From: Deltaproteobacteria bacterium
GTDB lineage: Bacteria; Myxococcota_C; UBA6777
Reading direction: 5' to 3'
NCBI GenBank assembly: GCA_002731275.1
Contig: PCBK01000092.1
Location: 1-64,000, forward strand
DNA: 64,000 nucleotides
The position numbers were made by a program, and so were the translations under genes. Position 1 is the first letter of the stretch. Each line of letters opens with the position of its first letter. The notes under the pieces are model-generated. The model made no database searches and had not been told where the DNA came from. It saw only the letters and a program-made list of their open reading frames with translations. Shown one piece after another: positions 18,578 through 26,538 of the stretch.

Positions 18578-18922
18578 ATGAAAACCTTACTTAAACGATT
18601 ATTTGTCGCGTCTGTGTTGTTGGTGATGAGTGTCTCATGGCTGCTCACACGTCCTGTTCTCTACGCCAAAATGAAGAGCCCGAATGGGGTGTACACAGCA
18701 ATTGCGCAACACCCACTGTATCTCTCTTTGATCCCTATGATGCCGGGAGGTGGAGGAGGTAAAGCCGGCTACATCACCATCCGCCACCGCTCAGGCAGAA
18801 GCTGCGGCACCTACTCGGTCCCAATGGTCTCCTTTCTCATGAGTATCCAATGGGAGCTCGCGCACCAAAAGGCTTCGATTCCGGTCGTGGCGACGTGGTC
18901 GCTCAGATCCTGTTCGCAATAA
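18578..18922 (+). CDS. Small hypothetical membrane-anchored or secreted protein
   Basis: The product is 114 residues with an N-terminal hydrophobic helix (about residues 6-30), probably a signal anchor. A Gly-rich turn (PGGGGGK at about 55-61) and two cysteines near the middle and end follow. I recognise no family. The ATG is preceded by AAAGG with normal spacing. An earlier in-frame start would add 54 residues of low-quality sequence. Stop and start of the next gene, the large kinase fusion, are 73 bases apart, so co-transcription is possible. Confidence 0.55.
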   Translation: MKTLLKRLFVASVLLVMSVSWLLTRPVLYAKMKSPNGVYTAIAQHPLYLSLIPMMPGGGGGKAGYITIRHRSGRSCGTYSVPMVSFLMSIQWELAHQKASIPVVATWSLRSCSQ

Positions 18923-18995
18923 ATGACCTCGCGACGAGATTGCTGTTTGCTCCGTTTTTTGGTATGGTCGCCCAGTCCAAAACAGGAGAGCACAG

Positions 18996-21900
18996 GTGAC
19001 AAAGAAAAACATCCAATCCCTTTTTTACACAGTTTGGTTTGGTAGACAGGCTGTCCAGGATGGGTTCCTCTCCCCAGAGGATTTTGCGTCACAACTCTTC
19101 GAATATATAGAGCAAGAAGAGACATCCCCCCAAACCTTTGCCGAACATCTCAAGCAACAATATCTGCTCACGCCGTTTCAAATCAAAACACTCAACGCGC
19201 GGCTTCCATCACTCCCGACATTTGAAGAGACAGCGTCCCCTGAGGCACCTCGCTCTGTCACACAACGATACGTCCTCGAAGATCTCTTAAAGCAAGGTGG
19301 CATCGGACAAATATACCGCGCCTTTGACGAGGTCATGCAGCGGCATGTCGCGATCAAGTGCTTGCAACCACAGCGCCGAGAAGACGCACGCAAACGCTTC
19401 GAAAATGAATACAAGATCACCGCACGTCTGGAGCACCCAAATATCATCTCCGTCCACGACGCCGACTACATAGATGAAATTGGTCCCTTTTATGTCATGA
19501 GGCTTTTGGCAGGCCGCACGTTGAGGGATGTCATCCGAGAAGCCCATGAGCAAGAGACGATGAGCCGAGGCGCGCTGATGAGGATGTTCTTGGAGCTTTG
19601 TGCGGCCATGACATACTCTCACAACATGGGGATTCTCCACAGAGACCTCAAACCTTCCAATGTGATGGTCGGTGAGCTTGGTGAGATCCAGGTGATGGAT
19701 TGGGGGATCGCCAAAGACCTCCATCGCGAAGAGGACGAAGAGACAGACATATCCCAACAAGCATCCTCTCCAACAACTGGAACACAGCTCGGTGAGATCA
19801 TCGGCACACCCGGATACATGTCGCCTGAACAGGCCAAGGGAGAGACGCTCGATGCGCGCACAGACATCTTTTCGTTGGGCGTTATTTTTTACGAGATGCT
19901 GACAGGGCGCCTGCCCTTTCCGGGAACACAGCCAGAGAGCTATCTACAGGCGCTCACACAACACCCACTCCACCGCCCAAGTGAACATGTGAAGGGAATC
20001 GATCCCCAGCTCGATGACATCGCGATGATGTGTCTCTCTATTGATCCTGATAAGCGCTTCTCCTCCGTCAAGGAGCTCAGCCTTGAGTTGATCGCCTACA
20101 TGGAAGGTACGAAGATGAGGCAGCTTCGTACACAAAGAGCTGCTTCAAAGATCGCAGAAGGGCTGCGCGCCAAACAGCAGATCAAAGCAAACGAACAACA
20201 GGCACAGCAACTTCTGCGAGAAGTCCGCAAAGAACAAGCCCGTCTACGTCCCTATGAATCGCTCGAAAAGAAGCGCCCTATTTGGAGCAAAGAGCACCAA
20301 CTCAAGCACCTGCAAAGAGAAGCTGTCCTGTGGCTTGGAGAAGCTGTCAGCGCATTCAACCAGGCGCTCGCGCTCGATCCCGACAACAAAGAGGCCCGGC
20401 AACAACTCGCAGGCCTCTATCTCGAACGAAGACACGAAGCAGCCGAAAAGAAAGATCTTGTCCAGGTCGCGTATAACGAAGCGATGGTGAAACGTTACGA
20501 CGACGGTCGCTTCGTCGATGCCCTGAAAAACCAGGGAGAGATTCAGCTGCTCTCCGACCCTCCAGGCGCGACGGTGACTCTTCATCCTCTTCAGGAGATT
20601 GATCGAAGGCTCATCCCACAAGAAGGACAACAGCTCGGCACAACACCACTTGAGACACATGTCCTCCCTGCTGGTAGCTATCTCGCGACATTTTTCAAAG
20701 AGGGCTTTGTCGAGACGAAGGTTCCTGTCTACGTGGAAAATGACACCTGCCATATCTACCACGGACGTCTGTACAAAGAAGAAGACCTTCCCGAAGGATT
20801 TTGCTATGTCCCCAAGGGGCGATTCATCATGGGTGGAGATCCGATGACAGCGAGCGCTGGACAGATCAAGACGCCTGCATTAGAAGATCTGTTCGTCTCC
20901 ACATACCCAGTCACCATCAGAGAGTATCTGGCGTTTCTCAACGACTTTGACAAACCACAAGATGCACAAAAACACGTCCCCAGAAGAACACCTGACGGAG
21001 GCTACTATCTGGAGTGTTCACCTGATGGTGTTTGGAACCTACCTGAGCTTGACGAAGAAGGTGATACGTGGGACCCAGACTGGCCGACTTTTTCGATCTC
21101 ATACTACGACGCAGAAGCGTACGCAAAATGGCGCGCACAGCGTAGCGTCATGCCGATCAGACTCCCACGCTCCATCGAGCTTGAGAAAGCCGCAAGGGGC
21201 GTGGATGGTCGCTATCACCCTTGGGGCGATGGATTTGACCCCACATTTTGTAAGATGGGGACGAGCAAACAAGGCCCCCCCAAACCCGAAGCTGTGGGGA
21301 CATATCCGATCGATTGTTCTATCTATGGCGTTCACGATCTTGCCGGTACCATTAGAGAATGGTGCAGTGATAAGGTCGACGACCCTCAAGGCGCAATCGC
21401 CATCGGGAGTAGCTGGTCAGGCTCGGAGTTGGCATGCCGTGCGGCGCATCGTTGGCACTTGCAACGTTCACAGCTTGCGTCGGGGCTGGGGTTTCGCATC
21501 GCGATGGACGCTCCCCGCTGTGCATACCACCAAGGCTACAGCACACCTGCCCCACAAAAACGTCGATACGTCCACATCCCCCAAGGCTCAACACCACAAA
21601 CACTCACTCCCTCAACTGCACAAGAAGGCCTCTCCTCACCTTCTTTTTGGAGAGCCCTCTCGCAACGTGATGAACAAGCAGCCTTTGCACAGCTCGCTTT
21701 GATCGCAACCAACCACGGCGCAGCTTGGTCAACCATCCTCTCAAGCACAGAAGACATCCCACTCGCGACAGCAGGCCAACCCCCCGACCACATCCAGGCG
21801 CTGTTGACCGCATCCATCCAAAAGACACCTATAGATACAGAACTCCCAGCGGTCCTCTATACCTGCTATGAAGATCCACTGACACTCCTCGCCCTCCCCA

Positions 21901-23024
21901 AAGAGCACCCCCTCCCCAAGCACCTGAAGGACACTTTGCTTCCTGCCATTCAACATGTTTTACAGCAACGATATGAACGACAACACGCGGAACAAAGGGA
22001 ACAACAAGCACAACACAAGGCACAGCACGCACAAAAACAGCTCACGATCGTAAGAGAGGCCTTCGCGAGTCTCGCACCTGAAACCTACCTCAACGAGCAT
22101 TACCCGCTACTTGATGGACGCAGTAAGGCGATGCAGAGACTCTTTCGAACACTTGATCGTGTTGTCTCTTCTGATATCAATGTCCTCGTACAAGGTGAGA
22201 GTGGTGTCGGAAAAGAACGAGTCGCACGGACAATCCACCTCAACGGACCGAGAAAAGAGGGTCCATTTGTCGCAGTCAACTGTGGTGCAATCCCCGATAA
22301 TCTCGTCGAGAGTGAGTTGTTTGGACATGTCAAAGGTGCTTTTACAGGTGCCAACGACAACCACAAGGGCTTGTTTCGAGAAGCCCACATGGGGACGCTC
22401 TTCCTCGATGAGGTCGCGGAGCTATCACTGGACTCACAGGTCAAATTACTCCGCGCGTTGCAAAATCGTTCCGTCCGTCCAGTAGGAGACACCACAGAGT
22501 ACCCATTCGATGCCAGGATTATCTCCGCGACACACGAAGACCTCAAAGCTCGCGTCGAACAAGGCACATTCCGAGAAGACCTCTACTATAGACTCATCGT
22601 CTTTGATCTGGAGGTTCCCGCGCTGCGACAGCGCCCAGAAGATATCCCTTCGCTGATCAAAACCTTTTTGCGTGAGTGGGGTGCGCAAAGAGAAGTCGCA
22701 GAAGACACTATGGATATCCTACAACGATATCCCTGGCCTGGTAACATTCGAGAGCTTGAAAATGAGCTTCGACGCGCGCTCGTGATCGCAGAAGAAGGTC
22801 CGATCAAACCAACTGCCTTGAGCAAAAAACTGCGCACCCCTTCTCAGCACTCGTTGCCACTCCTGCAAGGCCAAAATACCCTCAAAGAGCTCGTCGGTGA
22901 AGTCGAAAGACAGGCCATTACAATCGCTCTTCAACAAGCCAATGGCAACAAATCAAAAGCCGCGAAACAACTGGGCCTCTCCAGACGAGGACTCCAACTC
23001 AAACTCGATCGCTACGGTCTCTAG
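18996..23024 (+). CDS. Kinase / PEGA / FGE-like / sigma54-activator fusion protein
   Basis: This 1342-residue cytoplasmic protein joins four modules. Residues 91-365 are a Ser/Thr kinase with Lys121, HRDLKPSN (215-222), DWG in place of DFG (235-237) and SPEQ (276). A coiled or TPR-like stretch (370-510) is followed by a PEGA-like domain (about 515-580). Residues 600-840 match the FGE/sulfatase-modifying fold ('GRFIMGGDP', 'VSTYPVT', 'LPRSIELEKAARG', 'GTIREWC', 'LGFRIA') but lack the catalytic cysteine pair, so binding is likelier than chemistry. Residues 1040-1270 are an AAA+ sigma54 activator with Walker A GESGVGKE (1067), intact GAFTGA (1114-1119) and Walker B 'TLFLDEV'. A Fis-type helix-turn-helix ends the protein (1312-1340). 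It could sense, phosphorylate and activate sigma54 promoters in one chain. Start: GTG with AGGAG seven bases upstream. Confidence 0.93.
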   Translation: MTKKNIQSLFYTVWFGRQAVQDGFLSPEDFASQLFEYIEQEETSPQTFAEHLKQQYLLTPFQIKTLNARLPSLPTFEETASPEAPRSVTQRYVLEDLLKQGGIGQIYRAFDEVMQRHVAIKCLQPQRREDARKRFENEYKITARLEHPNIISVHDADYIDEIGPFYVMRLLAGRTLRDVIREAHEQETMSRGALMRMFLELCAAMTYSHNMGILHRDLKPSNVMVGELGEIQVMDWGIAKDLHREEDEETDISQQASSPTTGTQLGEIIGTPGYMSPEQAKGETLDARTDIFSLGVIFYEMLTGRLPFPGTQPESYLQALTQHPLHRPSEHVKGIDPQLDDIAMMCLSIDPDKRFSSVKELSLELIAYMEGTKMRQLRTQRAASKIAEGLRAKQQIKANEQQAQQLLREVRKEQARLRPYESLEKKRPIWSKEHQLKHLQREAVLWLGEAVSAFNQALALDPDNKEARQQLAGLYLERRHEAAEKKDLVQVAYNEAMVKRYDDGRFVDALKNQGEIQLLSDPPGATVTLHPLQEIDRRLIPQEGQQLGTTPLETHVLPAGSYLATFFKEGFVETKVPVYVENDTCHIYHGRLYKEEDLPEGFCYVPKGRFIMGGDPMTASAGQIKTPALEDLFVSTYPVTIREYLAFLNDFDKPQDAQKHVPRRTPDGGYYLECSPDGVWNLPELDEEGDTWDPDWPTFSISYYDAEAYAKWRAQRSVMPIRLPRSIELEKAARGVDGRYHPWGDGFDPTFCKMGTSKQGPPKPEAVGTYPIDCSIYGVHDLAGTIREWCSDKVDDPQGAIAIGSSWSGSELACRAAHRWHLQRSQLASGLGFRIAMDAPRCAYHQGYSTPAPQKRRYVHIPQGSTPQTLTPSTAQEGLSSPSFWRALSQRDEQAAFAQLALIATNHGAAWSTILSSTEDIPLATAGQPPDHIQALLTASIQKTPIDTELPAVLYTCYEDPLTLLALPKEHPLPKHLKDTLLPAIQHVLQQRYERQHAEQREQQAQHKAQHAQKQLTIVREAFASLAPETYLNEHYPLLDGRSKAMQRLFRTLDRVVSSDINVLVQGESGVGKERVARTIHLNGPRKEGPFVAVNCGAIPDNLVESELFGHVKGAFTGANDNHKGLFREAHMGTLFLDEVAELSLDSQVKLLRALQNRSVRPVGDTTEYPFDARIISATHEDLKARVEQGTFREDLYYRLIVFDLEVPALRQRPEDIPSLIKTFLREWGAQREVAEDTMDILQRYPWPGNIRELENELRRALVIAEEGPIKPTALSKKLRTPSQHSLPLLQGQNTLKELVGEVERQAITIALQQANGNKSKAAKQLGLSRRGLQLKLDRYGL

Positions 23025-23243
23025 CAGACAGACAGCTCCCTCCAGCTTCACATGTATACTTTCTTTACACTTCTGAAAAATTGAATACTTTGTATGCATA
23101 CATTGTTACCACAAACCGACTCCCCAAAACACATAAACCACTGCAATCAAATAACAAAAAACAAACCAGAGAGACATGGAACAAAGGCTGCTTAAGGAGC
23201 GAGCATCACAATCTCGAAGACAAAACATACCAAGGAGTCAGTC

Positions 23244-24662
23244 ATGTTTGTCAAAAAAGGAATCTTCTTCACTCTCTCTTCCATGTTACTTGTTTTATTT
23301 GTCGCTTGTTCAAGTACAGTCCCCAGCACGGATCAACTCCAAAACCTTGGAGCTGTCGACGCGAAAGGTGCAAAAGTCTGTGGACTTGGGACCTGCCTTG
23401 ACTTTCCAGAGGGCGCAGTGGACGCCAAAATGGACATCAAAGCGCGCATCCTCGAAGAACAAAACGACCAATCACTCGGTCCTGTTTACGAATTTGTCAC
23501 AACAAATGAGACCTTTAAAAAGGAGATCAAGATCGAGTTGCCAGTCCCTGCCTCGGCAAAGGACGAAGAGCTCGAAGTCGCCTTCTATAAGGATGGCGAA
23601 TGGGTCGCAGTGCCCACAACGAAAAGTACCGATGGGATGACCCGCATTGGACTCTCCAACCACTTCAGTAAGTGGACTGTCCGCCGTAAACCTCCCACAA
23701 ACAGCAAGGCGTGCAAAGCTCATGCAGATTGTGCTCGTGGTGAGATCTGTGACAATGGAGCGTGCAAAGCAGGCCCAAACACCAACCCCAACGGATGCTC
23801 ATCTGACGCAGATTGTATCCAAAACAAAGTCTGTCTCAACGGAACTTGTCAAACAAGAACCAACCCCAACACTTGCACATCCGACGCAGATTGCGCTCGC
23901 GGTGAGATCTGCAACCCAATGACTCGGACTTGTAAAGTACAAAATGGTGGTTGCACACCGACAAAAGAAGTCTGTGGAGACCGCATCGATAACGATTGCG
24001 ATGGGATCGTCGACGAAGGCTGCAACACCAACCCCGGCGGATGCTCGTCAGACGCAGACTGCATCCAAAACAAAGTCTGTGTCAGAGGAACATGCCAAGC
24101 AAGAACCCCCCCAGCAGGTTGCACGTCCGATGCAGACTGTATCCAAAACAAAATCTGTGTCAGAGGAACATGCCAAACAAGGCCAGCTCCTAATACCTGC
24201 ACATCCAACGCAGACTGTGCTCGCGGCGAAGTCTGCCAAAACGGCACATGTCAAACGAACACCAACCCTGGTGGATGCTCATCAGACGCAGACTGCATCC
24301 AAAACAAAATGTGCCTCAATGGAACTTGTCAAACAAGACCAGCCCCTAACACCTGCACATCCGACGCAGACTGTGCTCGCGGCGAAGTCTGCGACGCAAC
24401 GACTCGGACTTGTAAAGTACAAAATGGTGGTTGTACACCGACAAAAGAAGTCTGTGGAGACCGCATCGATAACGATTGCGATGGAATCGTCGACGAAGGT
24501 TGCAACACCAACCCCGGCGGGTGTTCATCAGACGCAGATTGCATCCAAAACAAGGTGTGTCTCAATGGTACATGTCAAACAAGAACCAATCCAATGGGTT
24601 GTCGATCGGACGCGGATTGTGCGCCTTCACAAACATGCACAAACAACGGCGTGTGTCGCTAA
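23244..24662 (+). CDS. Cysteine-repeat lipoprotein with ZU5-like N-terminal domain
   Basis: The 472-residue product has a lipoprotein signal (lipobox FVAC, Cys22). A beta domain of about 110 residues follows ('GLGTCLDFPEGAV' to 'GLSNHFSKWTV'), resembling a ZU5/GAIN-associated fold. The rest is about a dozen tandem cysteine units of the type 'CTSDADC(A/I)xxxxCxxGTC', interrupted twice by the MopE-like 'EVCGDRIDNDCDGIVDEGC'. These motifs are typical of myxobacterial surface proteins and may bind copper or calcium, or just form disulfides. The start has GGAG nine bases upstream. The gene after it encodes a shorter relative. The 219-base gap before it holds TGTATGCATACA (23091-23102), a palindrome that could be an operator. 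Confidence 0.82.
   Translation: MFVKKGIFFTLSSMLLVLFVACSSTVPSTDQLQNLGAVDAKGAKVCGLGTCLDFPEGAVDAKMDIKARILEEQNDQSLGPVYEFVTTNETFKKEIKIELPVPASAKDEELEVAFYKDGEWVAVPTTKSTDGMTRIGLSNHFSKWTVRRKPPTNSKACKAHADCARGEICDNGACKAGPNTNPNGCSSDADCIQNKVCLNGTCQTRTNPNTCTSDADCARGEICNPMTRTCKVQNGGCTPTKEVCGDRIDNDCDGIVDEGCNTNPGGCSSDADCIQNKVCVRGTCQARTPPAGCTSDADCIQNKICVRGTCQTRPAPNTCTSNADCARGEVCQNGTCQTNTNPGGCSSDADCIQNKMCLNGTCQTRPAPNTCTSDADCARGEVCDATTRTCKVQNGGCTPTKEVCGDRIDNDCDGIVDEGCNTNPGGCSSDADCIQNKVCLNGTCQTRTNPMGCRSDADCAPSQTCTNNGVCR
23866..24588 (+). repeat. Internal duplication with 480-bp offset
   Basis: Within the cysteine-repeat gene, roughly 23866-24108 recurs at 24346-24588, exactly 480 bases later. The core around 23921-24040 differs at only a few, mostly third-codon positions. 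The unit encodes one MopE-like motif plus neighbouring cysteine units, so the protein grew by recent in-frame duplication. Confidence 0.85.
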
Positions 24663-24693
24663 CAAGTCTTGAGGTAAGACAGCTCTCCTACGA

Positions 24694-24735
24694 CCCCAGG
24701 GTCTCTGTCCGTTTGGACAGAGACCCTGGGGTGTT
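24694..24735 (+). terminator. Probable intrinsic terminator of the cysteine-repeat lipoprotein gene
   Basis: A perfect 17-bp stem (24694-24710 with 24715-24731) closes on the tetraloop GTTT and is followed by TGTTT. The stem is strong but the T-run is short, so termination may be partial or need Rho. Confidence 0.7.
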
Positions 24736-24857
24736 TGACGTTAAAGTGAGTACTGCGAATACAAGGAAAGCATCATTCTATTCGCCACCAAGGCGAACTT
24801 TTGGTATACAAAGACGCGTGCTCACATGTGGTGGGCCTGATGAAAGTGGGAACAGTT

Positions 24858-25706
24858 ATGAGATATTCTGCGAAGGAACCAAATAGACACATCACGAGAG
24901 CGCTGTGGAGTCTGCTCACATGTTGCTTTGTGTTGCTACTCATGTGCTGTAGCACCAAGCCAACATTAGAACCACAACACGAGCAGCACGAAGAACAGGT
25001 GCAAGACGCATCAACACAGGAAACCCCCACAAAGGAAGAAACGAACACAAAAGATACAAAGATCTTCCCAAAAGAAGGAGGTCGGGTTTGTGGTGATTCC
25101 ATCTGTGTGGATGCTCCAAAGTCAGCGTTACCATCGGACAAAGACGCACATATCCACTTTCATCCAGTCACAAGTTCACTGTCAGGAAACATCGCCCCAG
25201 TCATAGAGGTTGGACCTGATGATTGGAAACCTTCTGCTGACGTAGAGATCGTCTTTAAGCACGCGGACATCGCTCTCCCAAATGGAAAGACCTATGACGA
25301 TGTGCAAGTCGCGTTCATCGACAACGGTCTATGGAAGACCGTCCCAACCACCAATGACAACGTCAAAAAAGAAGTGCGTGGAAAGACCAACCACTTCTCT
25401 TCATGGAGTGTGGTGATCCAGGGCGGGGCATGTGGTTCGGATCAAGATTGTGGTCCCAACCAATTGTGTAGCAAGCAAGCCTGCTACAGCGTGCTGACAT
25501 GTACATCAAACGCTGACTGCTCATTCGGCCAAACTTGTTCGATGAACAGGAGATTATGTACTGCGCCGTCGTGTGTCGTGACAACGGAGATTTGTGATCG
25601 AATTGACAACGACTGTGATGGCCAAGTAGACGAAGGTTGCGCGCCTTGTACGACAGATGCGGACTGCAACCCAGCCCAGGCTTGTGTCAACGGCACATGT
25701 CAGTGA
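24858..25706 (+). CDS. Lipoprotein related to the preceding gene (ZU5-like domain, short cysteine tail)
   Basis: The 282-residue lipoprotein (signal ending LLLMC, then Cys) has a Glu/Thr-rich linker. A beta domain with the same pattern as the upstream gene follows: 'GDSICVDAPKSAL', 'GLWKTVPTTNDN', 'KTNHFSSWSVV'. A short cysteine tail has one MopE-like 'EICDRIDNDCDGQVDEGC'. It is clearly a paralogue of 23244-24662 with fewer repeats, probably by tandem duplication. A terminator separates the two genes, so it should have its own promoter. The start is uncertain: ATG 24858 and ATG 24840 are both in frame, and neither has a strong ribosome site. Confidence 0.75.
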   Translation: MRYSAKEPNRHITRALWSLLTCCFVLLLMCCSTKPTLEPQHEQHEEQVQDASTQETPTKEETNTKDTKIFPKEGGRVCGDSICVDAPKSALPSDKDAHIHFHPVTSSLSGNIAPVIEVGPDDWKPSADVEIVFKHADIALPNGKTYDDVQVAFIDNGLWKTVPTTNDNVKKEVRGKTNHFSSWSVVIQGGACGSDQDCGPNQLCSKQACYSVLTCTSNADCSFGQTCSMNRRLCTAPSCVVTTEICDRIDNDCDGQVDEGCAPCTTDADCNPAQACVNGTCQ

Positions 25707-25788
25707 AAATATTTCTTTCGAAAAGAACTGAACCTTGCTATGTGTTGATGCGTAGAGTCAAAGGTGCCCGCGGGATGTGGGTATCATG

Positions 25789-25906
25789 AGAGAGGTAGCT
25801 CAGTTGGTAGAGCATTAGTTTGTATTTGTGTGTTTTGTAGAAAACACCTCAGCAACCATCACATATTGGGCACTAAGGGTCGCGGGTTCGAATCCCGTCC
25901 TCTCTC
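25789..25906 (+). tRNA. tRNA-like gene with about 45 extra bases in the anticodon loop
   Basis: Acceptor stem AGAGAGG (25789-25795) pairs with CCTCTCT (25899-25905). The D arm GCTC/GAGC has loop AGTTGGTA. The anticodon stem TTAGT (25815-25819) pairs with ACTAA (25872-25876), and the T arm GCGGG-TTCGAAT-CCCGT is canonical; no CCA is encoded. Between the anticodon-stem strands lie 52 bases instead of 7. If a normal loop is restored by removing 45 bases after position 37, the anticodon reads GTA. If the removed bases follow position 33, the loop TTTGGGC gives TGG (proline). The insert holds a 7-bp hairpin GTGTTTT-GTAG-AAAACAC. The short variable loop argues against bacterial tRNA-Tyr. Identity and function are unresolved: an intron-bearing tRNA, a disrupted gene or a tRNA-like RNA. 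Confidence 0.62.
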
Positions 25907-25931
25907 CTTCTTCCCACTCAAACACAACCCC

Positions 25932-26303
25932 TTACAACTCTTTGACACACAGCTTCTTGTCTGCGACGGCTGCGTACGCCGCTTTTTGCTCCTCAGGGAT
26001 AAACTGAGGAGCCTTCAAGAACACCTCACACACAAAGCCCTTTGGGCAATCCTCCGCTTGTTCACACAATTTTGTACAATGTCCCTTTGATGGGGCAGGA
26101 TTCTCGCTTGTCTTCAGGATGCAGTAAGGAAATGAGCAAGTAAAAGACGTACGAATCAACTTACTCTCCCCTGTCGACTCAACCCCTCCACCTTCCGACT
26201 CAGAGAGCAGACAGCTCTGACCAGTATCATCACTGCCGACGATGGCACACCCTCCAACAAGACACCAAGACAACAAAAACAAACAAAGACCTCTTCTCAA
26301 CAT
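25932..26303 (-). CDS. Small hypothetical lipoprotein
   Basis: The 123-residue product has a lipoprotein signal ending LVGGC. Seven further cysteines follow in the mature part, grouped around 'CSFPYCILKT' and 'CTKLCEQAEDCPKGFVC', similar in spacing to the other cysteine-rich lipoproteins here. I recognise no family. ATG 26303 is preceded by GGAGG with five bases spacing; the codon before it is GTG. It ends 26 bases from the tRNA-like gene on the opposite strand. The roughly 235 bases upstream hold no gene I can support. Confidence 0.68.
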   Translation of the reverse strand: MLRRGLCLFLLSWCLVGGCAIVGSDDTGQSCLLSESEGGGVESTGESKLIRTSFTCSFPYCILKTSENPAPSKGHCTKLCEQAEDCPKGFVCEVFLKAPQFIPEEQKAAYAAVADKKLCVKEL

Positions 26304-26538
26304 CACATCCTCCGAACTTCAATAGAAAGATGTCCGTAAGGCCGGTCCAAACCCGCAACACGTGGAGTCATATTCACGCGCCGGAAATGACGAGTCTCAA
26401 AGCAGCGAAGAGACGGACATCGTGGATGATAGACGGTCTCACTTCGCCTGTTTCAAGAAGCAACACCATCATCCTTGCGCCATCCAAACACCACAGCTCC
26501 CCTATTTGTGACAACAAACACAAAGATCTTTCCAACAC

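Noticed and set aside
18923-18995. Sigma54 promoter for the large kinase fusion gene
   Set aside because: No TGGCAC-N5-TTGC type sequence is visible in the gap or just upstream.
23849-24254. Antisense frames inside the cysteine-repeat gene
   Set aside because: They arise from the repetitive codons of the real gene and have no start context of their own.
25789-25906. Group I intron in the tRNA-like gene
   Set aside because: Known bacterial tRNA group I introns are over 200 bases. About 45 bases cannot hold the catalytic core.
25789-25906. Ordinary tRNA-Tyr with long variable arm
   Set aside because: The space between D and T arms is 68 bases, too long for a class II tRNA. The ACTAA strand pairs with TTAGT, leaving a short variable loop. 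The GTAG hairpin has an 8-base loop when closed by 5 bp.
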